DNA from: Neonectria sp. B-13
Taxonomy: Eukaryota > Ascomycota > Sordariomycetes > Hypocreales > Nectriaceae
Length of the DNA stretch: 64,000 nucleotides
Direction of reading: 5' to 3'
Assembly: GCA_002682825.1 (NCBI GenBank)
Contig: NOKP01000020.1
Coordinates: forward strand, 992,001 to 1,056,000
Of this stretch, positions 11,701 through 22,407 are shown piece after piece (the first letter of the stretch is position 1; the number at the start of each line of letters is the position of its first letter). Below the pieces are notes generated by a model. That model was given only the letters and a program-made list of their open reading frames with translations. It searched no databases and was not told the DNA's origin. A program made the position numbers and the translations under genes.

Positions 11701-11952
11701 CACCACTCTTGTGACCTGCTTGATGGGCGAACTTACATCATCGGCGCCTCCGCCCAGGAGGCTCGCAGATTGGAATTGCTTTTTGAAGAGAAGTTGCTCT
11801 TCCGGTTCAGGGCCTGTACTCACAGCCAACCTGGTGGCGCCTAAAAGGAGGAAAACAAGAAAAAGAAGGCATAAAAAGGCCAGAGCCCGGTTCCGGCTGT
11901 TTGAGGTCCTCGGGGCTGGATGACCCGGGCTGAGCGAATGTAGGGGCGGCAT
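8741..11952 (-). CDS. Signal-anchored WSC-domain protein with Pro/Gln repeats
   Basis: Predicted cell-surface protein of 1031 residues, exons 11952-11737, 11681-10529 and 10467-8741 (introns 55 and 61 bp, donors GTAAGT and GTATGT). One hydrophobic helix at about residues 23-44 lacks a convincing cleavage site, so it is probably a type II anchor with the rest outside. Next come a Ser/Thr/Val/Pro-rich mucin-like stretch to about 460, a cysteine-rich module (478-555) holding CAECLDGWFC and CYHCASGWFC, a Pro/Gln hexapeptide array (about 620-746), a WSC domain (869-961) with its conserved cysteines, and a basic C-terminal tail. WSC domains bind wall carbohydrate in stress sensors and secreted enzymes. 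In yeast Wsc proteins the domain is N-terminal and the helix C-terminal, so this order is reversed. The ATG at 11952 is the first in frame; an open stretch at 12101-12255 resembling a cytoplasmic tail may be an extra first exon that I could not join. Confidence 0.75.
9600..9990 (-). repeat. 18-bp coding minisatellite (Pro/Gln hexapeptide array)
   Basis: About twenty imperfect copies of an 18-bp unit encoding APSQPQ-like hexapeptides (variants ASSQPQ, VPGQAQ, APVQPQ, APSLPQ) on the minus strand, in frame within the WSC gene. The plus strand shows the same array as a repeated TTGTGGTTGACTGGGAGC-like unit. Such arrays often vary in copy number among isolates. Confidence 0.85.
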
Positions 11953-12627
11953 GTTGGAGATGTTCCGACAAACACAAGAGAAGAAGGGTAGTATGCGTTC
12001 CAAGACAGTGAATCAAAATCGGGTTCCAAAAAGAAAGACGAAGAATTCCTGGTGGGTGAGAGAAAGTGGATGGTGAGGAGAGGAAGATGAAGCCAGCCAG
12101 GGGAGGGTCTGGTAGACATTGCGTTGATGTTCTGTCACTCTTTCCATCTGGGTAGAAAGTAATGGTTGGTAGTTGCATCTGCCGTCGTCTTCTGAGGGCT
12201 CATTCATAGAAGGAACCTCTTCTGGTGACCCTTGGCGCCGTCCATAATTGGTCATGCAGGAAGGCACGCCCGAACTCCTCCCAGTATCAGATAGTGAATG
12301 AGCGTCATAGAGTCGAGCCTATTATCAAGAGCTTCGTCTCAACGAAGCTCAGTGCAAATGAGCTACAAGTGAGCCATCAAAGCCATATCAATTGATCAAG
12401 ACAACAGAAGTGGGCCCTTACTGTTAGTAATGCGGTTCATGAATTGGTATTGAATGGAGACAAGTTCTATCAACCCAGTGTCTAAGGCGCCTGCAATCTA
12501 TTCGGAAATCACATGCTGGAAACTTGCCTCGATTTTCCCAGTCACAAATCTCTGATCCACCAGGAAGGCGGGTAAGCTTGCGCTATTTCTCTCTGTCGTT
12601 CTCACTGTCAATGGTTTGGAAGGCAGC
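11953..12627. other. WSC promoter and gap to NPT1
   Basis: Holds the upstream region of the WSC gene (minus strand) and the 3' region of NPT1. A minus-strand open stretch starting with an ATG at 12255 encodes a polar segment (MTNYGRRQGSPEEV...) that might be an upstream cytoplasmic exon of the WSC gene. No other gene seen. Confidence 0.4.
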
Positions 12628-14136
12628 TCAGGCCTTTTTGTTCTCATCCTTCCCCCATCTTGCGGTTTCGTCACCCTCCTTCCACTCGATCTCGACATAA
12701 CCCAGCTCTTTCTTGACCTTCTCAACGGTGTCTCTGTCGCCTGTGTTCTTACCAATGTTGTCACTGCTCAAGGTCAGAATGGGGTTTCCAATGGTAGTAG
12801 CCAAAGGAAGGTACTCACCTGATCTTAATCGCAGGGCGTCCTGCAGCTGAGCTAAGCTTGATGACAATGTTCAAGGGCACCGATTTCTTCCCGGTCTTGA
12901 GGTGTGTGAAATCGTTCGTCAAAAAGGTTCCCACACCAAAAGTGGGCTGGAAACCGAGGTCTTCCGACACCCTCTTGTACTCCACGCAGCGGTCGATGTT
13001 GAGTGAGTCGGAAAAGACGATAATTTTCTTGTCTTTGACGCCCTGTTGGTCGTAGTAGTCCCGCATCACCTTCGCGTACTCGGCGGGGTCGCCCGAGTCC
13101 TGTCTAACACCAGCAAAGACCTCTGCGTAAGTCTTCATGCTCCCATCCTCCTTTTGGAACGTCTCGGCGGGGAAACCGCCCTCGACCGGGCGTACGGGCA
13201 AGCTGAAAGATCGAAGGAATTCCTTGGTGCCAAAGGTATCGGTGAGGGCAATGCCGAGCTTGTTGCCAAAGCAGCTGACCCAATGTCGGAGGGCCTCCTC
13301 GGTAGCCTTCTTGTAGTCGCCAAAAATGGAGGCGGTTCCCATGAACCACTCATGGGCGACAGTGCCAACGGGAGGGATGTTGAATCGCATAGCTAAGTGT
13401 ACGTTGCTCGTTCCGGACAACTTGCCCGGGAAGCCCTTCTTATCCGCCTCCTTGGACGCCTTGACTAGGCCGCGGAAGACCAAAGCTTGGGTGTGGTAAT
13501 CGCGTCGCCTTCGTGATCCGAACTCCGACGTGATGCATCCCGCTTCCAGCAACTGCATGCCCTTTTCGAAGGCCTTTTCCTCTTGACCGTCGTAGTTCCA
13601 ATCCGTGTCCATGAACTTGAAGTAAGCCTCGGATGTCAGGGCAAGTATGGGGATCTCATAGAGAATCGTGTCAACCCACGCGCCCTTGATTTGAATGTCT
13701 ACGTCGCCTTCATCCGAGTCGGCACCTGTATCCTCGCCGACGGGGGTAAAGGTCAACACGACTTGTTCTCGGGGGCGCAACCGAAAATCTTTGAGGAAGT
13801 TGAGATAGTCCTTCGCAAAATATTCGCAGTTCTTCTCGAGGAACTTGTACTCGTCGGTGGAAAGGGAGATGTAGCCGAGCTCTAAACAACGCGATTAGCC
13901 GTCGGCACTCCCCATTCTGGAGGCTGTCACGGAATCATACTCCGAATCTGCTCCTCCAGCCACTTGAAGGCAGCTCTGGAGAGCTTCTTGTCCGGGGTGC
14001 GGTTCGTGTAGGCATAAGTGACGGGGACATCTTTGAAGAACTTCAAAACAGCGCATTGCATCGTCAACTTGTACAAATCCGTGTCGAGGAAGGAGATGAC
14101 CCCCTCCGGGAACGGCGACGAGCTGTTGAAGTCCAT
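12628..14136 (-). CDS. NPT1: Nicotinate phosphoribosyltransferase
   Basis: First enzyme of the NAD salvage (Preiss-Handler) pathway: nicotinate + PRPP (with ATP) to nicotinate mononucleotide. Exons 14136-13941, 13881-12819 and 12763-12628 (introns 59 and 55 bp) join to 464 residues, close to the fungal norm. Family landmarks are visible: the N-terminal [12 protein letters not shown], the catalytic-region segments [22 protein letters not shown] and [34 protein letters not shown], and [10 protein letters not shown], with the C-terminal [18 protein letters not shown] crossing the last splice join. The first splice restores EEQIRKLGYISLS, matching the family. It is divergent from UTP4, with 831 bp between the starts; the 400 bp next to its start have no sense-strand ATG. 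Confidence 0.95.
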
Positions 14137-14967
14137 GGCTAGGGCTCTACAGAGTAGATTCTGGGGGATCAATTGCGCTGTTTGCGTGCAGGAGCGAGGC
14201 CAGGAGGCGACAAATCGATGTGTCGAAGACTCGAAAGTACCAAAGGGCCGGAGATCCGGAGCTGGCCTGAGGTCGGGAGCTAGTTTGGGAGGGGATGGCG
14301 CGTCGGTTTGGCAACGTCACGGGAGACGCCGGCAGGATCAGGGTCTCAGGATGACGCGGGGTCAAGTTTCGTAGGAAGAGGCTGGTATGCCTCAGAAGTC
14401 AGAACAAAGAGCCAGGAGCCAGGATCGAGACGGCGAAGAGAAAAGCGACGAAGTCTGTTGCGGCGCACGGAGCAAGGCTTTGCGCGACTTGTGTGTGGTT
14501 GTAGCTGTGTGTTCTAGGCTGAGCGCTTTGAGTCACAGCGTACATCAGTGACGATGACGAGAGCCTTGCTGTGGGACTAGACGCTGCGCCGCGATTGATT
14601 ATAGGCGCAAAATGCACCGCAAAACGCACCCAAAACGCCCAAAGCGACAACTGCGCCGTGAGGGGTTGGCCGCTCCTTCTTGAGTCTGCCATTGCGTTGC
14701 CATGGTGGGGCAGAGGGGCTGCTAGGCGCACTGACCACACCTTAAATCCTCAGGTGGACCGCGCAGCTCAGGAAAAAAAAATCTGGACGACGGTCCAGCT
14801 TTTTTTTTTGGGTTCTCCATCAGCCTCGCTCAACCTCAACGCCTGGCTACTCGGCGACAGGCTTCAGCATTCCTAAGATCGTACGTGTTATATTCGGAGA
14901 CAAGATACGGAATCGAATTACCAAAGTCGAACGAGAACCTCTTCGAGGCGACAGTTTATCCGCAATC
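14137..14967. promoter_or_regulatory. Divergent NPT1-UTP4 promoter region
   Basis: 831 bp between two divergent starts. On the NPT1 side the minus strand has no ATG from 14137 to about 14543, suggesting a leader of up to 400 nt. On the UTP4 side no ATG occurs after about 14702. A poly-A/poly-T pair lies near 14775-14810. No gene. Confidence 0.45.
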
Positions 14968-17660
14968 ATGGACGTCCACCGCTGCCGATTCGTTCCCTAC
15001 AAACCCTCCGCCATCAACGCCCTCGCGTTCTCACACCCTAAGACGAGGTCGGCGCTGCAAGCCTCGCTTGCGCGACTGGCAATTGGAAGGGCCAATGGCG
15101 ATATTGAGATCTGGAACCCGACAAATGGCTCTTGGAACCAGGAGCTTGTCATCGCTGGAGGCAAGGACCGCAGCGTTGACGGGCTTGTCTGGGTCAACGA
15201 GCCTGATCAGGATCTTGGTGATGGCCGAATAGTCGCTGGCAAGTCGCGCCTCTTCAGCATAGGCTACACCTCTACGGTGACTGAGTGGGATCTCGAGAAG
15301 GGAGTGCCAAAGAGGCACGCGAGCGGTCAGCACGGCGACATCTGGTGCATGGCTGCCCAGCCCTCTGCCACTGACAAGGCTGGATTCGGTGTGGATGCTC
15401 AGGACTCTACCAAGCTCATCGCTGGAACCATTGATGGCGAGCTGGTTATGTACTCAATCGAGGATGACGACCTGCGCTTTCAGCGAGTGTTGCTGAGGTC
15501 TCCCACCAAGAAGGCACAGATGGTCAGCATTACCTTTCAATCTCGCAAGGTGGCCATCATTGGCTGCTCCGATAGTACAATTCGAGCCTACGATATTACC
15601 AAGGGCCACATGCTACGAAGGATGACATTGGGCTCTGACCTCGTTGGTGGTTCCAAGGACATCATCGTCTGGTCTGTCAAGTGCCTCCCAGGAGGCAACA
15701 TCGTTTCGGGTGACTCGACCGGTCAGGTTTGCATCTGGGATGGTAAGACATACACGCAAACGCAGCGAATGCAAAGCCACAAGCAGGATGTACTCAGTCT
15801 CGCGACGAGCGCAGATGGAACTTCAATCCTCAGCGGAGGCATGGACCGACGAACCATTCTTTACAAACAGAACACCGGCGCGGGCCACCGATGGAGCAAG
15901 GTTTGGGGTCGGAGGTATCATGAGCACGATGTCAAGTCCATGGCTTCGTTCGAGAGTGGACGTATCAACGTTGTTGTTTCTGGAGGTAATATGTCCCAAC
16001 TCGCTGTTATGAATCTTCACTAACGCGGATGCCAGGCCCCGACGCCAATCCTGTCGTGATTCCATTCAAGGAGATGGGACGCGAGAACCACCGGATTATG
16101 CCGAGCCTGCCACAGCAACCTCCTCTCCTGAGCGCTGCCAAAGCGCGATTCGTCGTTAGTTGGTGGGAGAGGGAGGTTAACATCTGGATTCTGCAGAAAT
16201 CCGCAACACAGATGTTCGACGCTGGTGGCGACGACGTGGACGTCAACCAGAATCGCAAACTTCTCAAGACGATTGTCGTCAAGGGGGACTCCAACATCAC
16301 CTCCGCGACCATTAATCAGGACGGTACACTTCTTGTGGTATCTACTTCGACCAGCGTCAAGGCCTTTAGGCTGCAGCACCAAGATCCGGTCAAGCCGTCG
16401 GACGTCAAGCTTTCCACCGTTCAAGTCCCGCAGAAACTGACCAGCATTGGGGCTACCAAAGTCCAGCTCTCGCCCAGCGGTCAGTGGCTCTGTGCCGTGC
16501 AGGAGGGTTCTCGACTTTTACTAGTCAAGATCGACTTCCCCGAGGAGCCTGATGCTCCTATCACCTTTCAGTCATCACCACAGCGACTTACCCGATTGCG
16601 ACGACACATCCCTCGTTACATTCTCAATGGCGGACTGGGCAGCTACGATAGGAGCATTACGCATGTCGCCTTCTCTGCTGACTCTAAGATGCTCGCAACC
16701 TCCGACTTGGCGGGATACCTCGACACTTGGGTCTTACGCGGCAACGGCGAGCACCTGCAGAATGGGACTAAGGCAGAAGGTGACGCGTCTTCGTCCTCGG
16801 AGAGCGATTTTTCGGATGAGGAAGAGGATGCAGTCACGCAGGGTGACGACCAGTGGGTTCGCAACCCTAATGCCAAGCTTCTGCCCAAACTTCCTGCTGC
16901 TGCAACAGTACTATCGTTCTCGGACGACGTACCCCAGGCCCAAAGTTCCGCCGACGGGACGGATGGCGAATCAGACGTTGTCGACGACTATGTCCTCTTG
17001 GCAATCACTTCGTCGTGGAACCTTCTTACGTTCCACCCCCTGCAAGGCTCCTTGACCCCGTGGGCTCGTCGTCATCCCCGGCACACTCTCCCAGCGCCCG
17101 TCCAAGATCTTCTAGACCTAGCCAAGGGTGTACTCTGGCAAGGATCCCGGGCATGGATTTACGGTGTTTCGTTCCTTCTCATGATCGATATGGCTCAAGA
17201 TCTCCCTAAACCGGCCCCAGAGGCCGACTCAAGCGAGGCAAATGGCAAACAGGGCACGAAGCGCAAGAGGACCGGCCCGAACACTGGTGCTGGTGGCAGG
17301 ATGGAGCTAGGAAGCCTTGCGCCTTCCCAGGTCCGCAAGCACACGGCCGGTGAGTGGGAGGATGTCGACATGGAGGACGCGCCCCGCCCCGAGGACGCCA
17401 ACAGCGACGACGACATGGACGAGGCCAACGGGGAGCTGGCCCAGCTGCGCAACCGCAACGAGGCCGGAGCGAGCCTGGAGGTTGCCGAAACTGGCGGTGA
17501 ACGAAAGAGTTGGTGGATGACCTACAAGTACCGTCCCATCTTCGGCATCGTGCCCGTCAGCACGCCGGGCCAAGACCTCGAGGTCGCTCTGGTGGAGAGG
17601 CCGACGTGGGATGTGGAGATGCCCGAGAGCTACTTTAGCCTCGAGCAGTGGGAAAGGTAG
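14968..17660 (+). CDS. UTP4: U3 snoRNP / t-UTP WD40 protein Utp4
   Basis: Nucleolar subunit of the t-UTP (UtpA) complex in the small-subunit processome, needed for early 18S pre-rRNA transcription and processing; human ortholog cirhin. Two exons, 14968-15985 and 16036-17660 (50-bp intron, donor GTAATA, branch CTAAC), give 880 residues, somewhat longer than yeast Utp4. WD-type repeats run through the N-terminal two thirds (for example INALAFSHP, GDIEIWNP, GQVCIWDGKTYT, DGTSILSGGMDRR, LATSDLAGYLDTW). Insertions include an acidic serine stretch (SSSSESDFSDEEEDA), a KRKR nuclear signal and a second acidic segment. The family's C-terminus is present (TYKYRPIFGIVPV ... VALVERP), so the gene looks complete. 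The splice at VVVSGG|PDANP restores the frame across a stop. Confidence 0.93.
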
Positions 17661-18442
17661 ATTTATCCCCGACAGGATGTCGCACAGCAAAAGGGTCAGA
17701 TGAGAGCGAGAGGGGTCGCAGAGTCTGGAAGACGAAAACAAGGCGTGTCAGTGGCAATGTATGGAAGGGTCTGGACCGAACGACAGCCCTGGGTTGTAGA
17801 TTTCTTGAATGGTTGAATGGTTATACTCGGATGCACAAACCAATGCGAACGTGCAAACACTACTTTCTCCTCAGGGATGATGGGTCTGGTATCCCCCCAG
17901 TCCAGTGTCCACTTGTGATATATGACTTTGGTGATAGTTACACATCCACGCAAAGCACGTGCCAGCATGACTTACAAGTAACAATGCCTAGGTACCCATC
18001 GTCAAAGACAGTTACTTCGTCTGCCATGGGCTTACTAAGACTTGACAATAATGCAGCTTTGATAGTTTACGGCTCCTACATTTCCAACGGGGAGGCTGTA
18101 GGGCATGGATAACCATCATCCCAGCACCATTGCGGGCTTAGACGTCAACACCAACAGCCCAAGCCTCTGCAACTCACCGCCAGCATACCCTCTCGAACAA
18201 GGACCACCGGACCCTCCGCAGCGTGGCTTTACGTCACCAGGTCACAGCTCACGGCCACAGTGCCAGGTCTCCGCCATCCCTACCGCCCCTCCCAGCATGC
18301 TGTCGGGCGGACACTCCAGAGAGGGTTGCGAGTCGGCAGAGGATCCGCCGCGCGTCCCGACATCTAAAGAGGCCGAAGGAGCGTGGCCGAGCGGCGGGTA
18401 CGGACGGGCCCTTTAAGCGGACGAGTTGCGTCGGGAGTTGCG

Positions 18443-18454
18443 TAGTCTAGACTA
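18443..18454. repeat. Perfect palindrome TAGTCTAGACTA
   Basis: A 12-bp perfect palindrome in non-coding DNA; the same core recurs inside a 14-bp palindrome at 38867-38880, and a related one occurs at 35225-35238. Binding function unknown. Confidence 0.6.
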
Positions 18455-20649
18455 GCAGCCTTGACCCGGTAGTCATTCAGAAGGAGGCCGGTTCGGGCAA
18501 GTCGAAGCTGTCTGTGCTCCGCAACGTACCGGTGATGAGAAGACACCTGGTATGATTTGACGAGGCGTATTGGGACAACTCGATGGAGAGGTGTGAATCT
18601 TGGAGCCTGGAGGAGGGAAGCATGGATATCCCAACACAGGATCGTGTAAGCCCACCAAGCCAATGAACACTCGCTCTGGAGATTGGTACTCAAGGAGTAA
18701 CGCCCGGACTGCCATTTGCTTGATTTGACTAGATCCGGAGTCTCAGATTGTGCAAGTCGAAGTTGAAAAAGTCATCCTTGGTTTGTAGGCACGTGGGTTG
18801 TGGAGTGGGGAGTTGAGACTGTACTTCGTGAGTCTACCAATACATCTGGAGAAGAGCACAGGGCATCGACGGGTACAACCATTGCAGTATTACGTAGGTA
18901 TCAACGCACCCAGCGGCACGGAACTCGGAGCAGTTGTCACGTAGGGACGGGAAAGACCCTTTGTACTTTCAACAGTCCCAAGCTTGGTTAGACATGTGAG
19001 AACCCGAACGCACTGTCCCGTCCGATTTTTGAAGTTGTGAACACGGGAAGCCAGGTGTGGGACGACATGGCGAATTGAAGCCTCGAGATATTGGCTGGGT
19101 CAGCATTAGAGCCTCAACGACAATCTCCGTGGCAGAGGCGGCATCAAAGCGAAAGGAGCCGTGTTGCCGTCAAGACGACTCAAGAGTGTGGGGTGGCAAC
19201 TGGCACTTGCGTGGACGTCTGGAGTCGCCAGATGACGCGGCCTTTTGAGGTCTCACAAGGGCCACCCCCTGGTCATGTCGGGTGTGGCCCTGGGATTCGG
19301 CGGGACAGGGCTTGGGAGATATAATTTGATGTGCATGATTGGCAAAAGGGGTCCACTGAGAGTGGGACATGCCAACGTTTGGTAAATGGCAAGGCAAACG
19401 GGAAACGGGAAACGGGGAGCAGCAAAGAAGACGGCTTGCTGGAGAAGTTGATGAGGCGCCATGGACGTCTCCCGCATATCCCCGGAGAAGAGGCACGGAA
19501 CACCAAAGTCACGCTGATTAGACGCTGAACCGAACATAAGCTCGATACACGTATTCGTAGATTTTTATCCACGCTCGCTTGGTTGGGCCGCCAAGGACGG
19601 CACTGCTGCGTAATCGTTTCGGGAGCGGACCCATCCGCACAGGGGCCGGCCGACGCAAATGCAAATGCGCACGCCAACCGAGTTAAGCTTCTTTGTGTCC
19701 GAGACGAACAGGGCGCCTCGGGTGAATTTCGAGCCAGCCAAGATGGTTGTGTATTTTGTCATTGAGTGAGGAGGCAAGTGAAGACATCTAAGTTGCAGTT
19801 CAACAATACTGTGTACGTTCCTTGCCCGTCATCGGACGGGTCACGGGTGGTGGGGGCAGGGCAGGGCGCCAAAAGCTAGGAAGGCTGAGCAGCGAAACGT
19901 TACTCCGAGGCGGAGGGAGGAATAGGACGAAGATGCAAAGGGCCTCTGCAATTGGTGATGAACGATGAACGATGGATGAGTGCTACGTGAGACCGACACG
20001 CCTACAATGACCCTCTGTAGTCTGCATCCGTCCAACAGTTTTGAAGTCGATGTACATACACGTACACCCGTTGGATGGAAGATGCAGTGATGGATGGCGA
20101 TGATAGAGACTGGGGCACGTGAGATGATGCATTCGCAGGCAAGGACAGAAGCTGAGGAGGCCGCGTCTCCAGGCTCTAGTTTGCCCGCCCAAAGTGTGGG
20201 TTTAGTGGGTCTCATCGGTTCCATGTCCACTTCGCGTTTGGCAGTCACGGCGCGAACTGGAAATACCAGGTACGTACCGATCAATTAGCACCTTTTGATC
20301 CAATCCAATTGCACGGCCACAACCCAGCAAGAATAGCGCTGGATGCTGGTACCCGCCCTGCCTTGACTTGGTGCGATGGAGGGGTCCAGTGCGTGGCTGG
20401 AGCTGGGAGAATTGATTCCGAACGGTCGGTGCTCCCGAAGAACTGACTTGAGGCTCGAGGCTGCCTCTGGCGCGTCCCGCTATGCCCGACTCTGGGGGAA
20501 TCTCTGCACAATTCCGCAGGCAGACTAGTAGACTATGTACGAAGCGCCCAGGCGCGAATGCCGGAGTGAAAAAGGACAGGGCAAACGCCCGGGAACTGGA
20601 GAATATGGAGACCGCGACATGGGATCTGAATGAAGACGGCAGTGCGAGA

Positions 20650-20690
20650 GGAGGGCGAGACAGGGCGAGACAGGGCAAGACAGGCAGGGA
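20650..20690. repeat. Short 10-bp tandem (GAGACAGGGC-like)
   Basis: Three to four imperfect copies of a 10-bp unit in intergenic DNA. No coding sense seen. Confidence 0.5.
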
Positions 20691-21737
20691 ATCGAGAAAG
20701 CCCAGCACTCTCGCAGAGCCCGGAGTGGCTTTGCTGGGCGCTGTGCCACACTGGGCTCCCCGGAACCATTGGACCTAGGACCAGTGCCTCGTCATCGCCC
20801 ACCACAACTGCAGGCACGTCCCCAGCCAAAGTATCGGTACCTCGATGGCTCCAGGGTCGAGTGACTTGCAGGCCGACCACTCACTCCCCCAGTGCTCAGG
20901 TGTACGTATTCGCAGCTGGCTCGCCTTCTGCCTTCTGTTGATCAACTGCTGAGCTGAGAGGATGATCAAGGGTGTGGGGATCGATCGGACCCAGCTTGCC
21001 ATCTTTGCTAAGATCGTCGTTCGCTTTCGTTGCCACATACCGCGATGGCTCCTTTTTGCACCTCCGCATCTCAGCGATTGCGAACAGACGTGGGCGGGAC
21101 ATTGGCCGTTGGGTACTTCTCGAAATGAACGCTGTCGCGTTCGCGTTCATGATTGCCACTCATATCACTGGATGACGAGGTCCGAGATGCGACGCCACCA
21201 CAGCACCGTGCAGTTTACGTAGTGCTGGGCACTGATATCCCGCGATGGCTGGTGCCTGATGCTTCATGACGAGGAAGTTTGTTACTGACTTTCAAAGCGA
21301 GTCCGATGAGATTACGAAAAAAGACGACGGGGGACGTCCGCGTACGTACTCGTGGCAAAAAGCCTCTTCGTCAACGTCCACTGCTGAAATGGACTGAACT
21401 GCGTAGACTGACCCTGCGTCCTGCCAAGACCAGCCCGAAAGAGTGCGCTCCGTCCGCCAAAGATGCTCCAGCGCCAAGCCATCGCAGTCCCCGAGTCCCC
21501 AGAGGCATTCGTAAACGTCTGGGGCCTAGCAATTTAAAGAGACGATCAGAGGGTACGAATGCCCCCAAACACGTCGTCGTCCACTATCCCAAGTGGTCCC
21601 GCCGGCTGTCAGCGCAATCGAAGTGCCCCAGTGCCCCGAAAAAAGGTACACGCCGCGTCGTACCGGTACCTTGTCCTGCGCCTAGCGGCCTTTGCTGCCC
21701 CCGCCTCTGACTCGTCTACGCACGCCCATTGGCCATG

Positions 21738-22407
21738 GCACTCACTGCTGACGCGTAAACTGACTGACCCAGAGTGGGAAGGAGCGGACGAGACGCACAC
21801 CCTCCCGAGACACCCCGTCCCTTTATTCCCCTGGCCCACCCCGACTCTACTGCCTCTTCGCTGCCTCTCTGTCTCTGTCTGTCCGTCTTGTCATTCCGCC
21901 CTCCACCAACCGCCATCCCTTCATTTTCCCTCCTCCCAACCACGCATCGATTCAACCCACGAGCAACAGTATCAACAACGACGACAAAGCGACCGCGGCG
22001 ACATTCGCAAGCAGACAAAACGACAAGCCTGGAATCCGTCGCCCTTGCGACCAAGCATCACATACCAAGACCACGCTAGCGAATCGAACATCGAAAGGAA
22101 GGCCAGCGGCTAGGCGCCCGCCCGCGTGTCTTGTGGCAACCTGACTGCCTGTGAGGAGGTATACGCAAACCTCCATCTGAGGGCCACCGCCGCCGACGAC
22201 GACGACGACGACGACAACGACCATCGCCCTTCGCTGACGACGACAACGCCGAGTCTCTCTCATTAATTACATTAATCCAACCGGCCCAGACTTCAATCCC
22301 AATTCGCACCTGGACTACATCGCCAACACCTCAGCCTTACACCCTTCACGCACTTCCGATCCCGCATCTACGGACTCTCTGTCTATCCATCCCCGATATC
22401 CTTCATC
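21738..22407 (+). promoter_or_regulatory. ATG-free leader of PNG1
   Basis: No plus-strand ATG occurs between about 21738 and the PNG1 start at 22408, although CAT (its reverse complement) occurs about fifteen times. The stretch is C/T-rich and contains (GAC)7. I infer a long 5' leader of up to about 670 nt; an intron inside it is possible. Confidence 0.45.
22195..22215 (+). repeat. (GAC)7 microsatellite
   Basis: Seven perfect GAC units within the presumed PNG1 leader, about 190 bp before the start codon. Confidence 0.8.

Larger units (their letters stand above)
17661..22407. other. 4.7-kb gene-free stretch
   Basis: No convincing gene on either strand; frames here are short and overlap randomly. 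Visible structure: a 12-bp perfect palindrome at 18443-18454, an AACGGG-type run at about 19391-19416, a 10-bp GAGACAGGGC-like tandem at about 20650-20690, and a (GAC)7 run at 22195-22215. The last 670 bp are ATG-free and are described as the PNG1 leader. A box-A-like string near 18385 has no matching box B, so there is no tRNA. Confidence 0.5.

Noticed and set aside
18385..18460. tRNA-like box A string (TGGCCGAGCGG)
   Set aside because: No box B (GGTTCGANTCC) at a fitting distance and no acceptor stem; not a tRNA.
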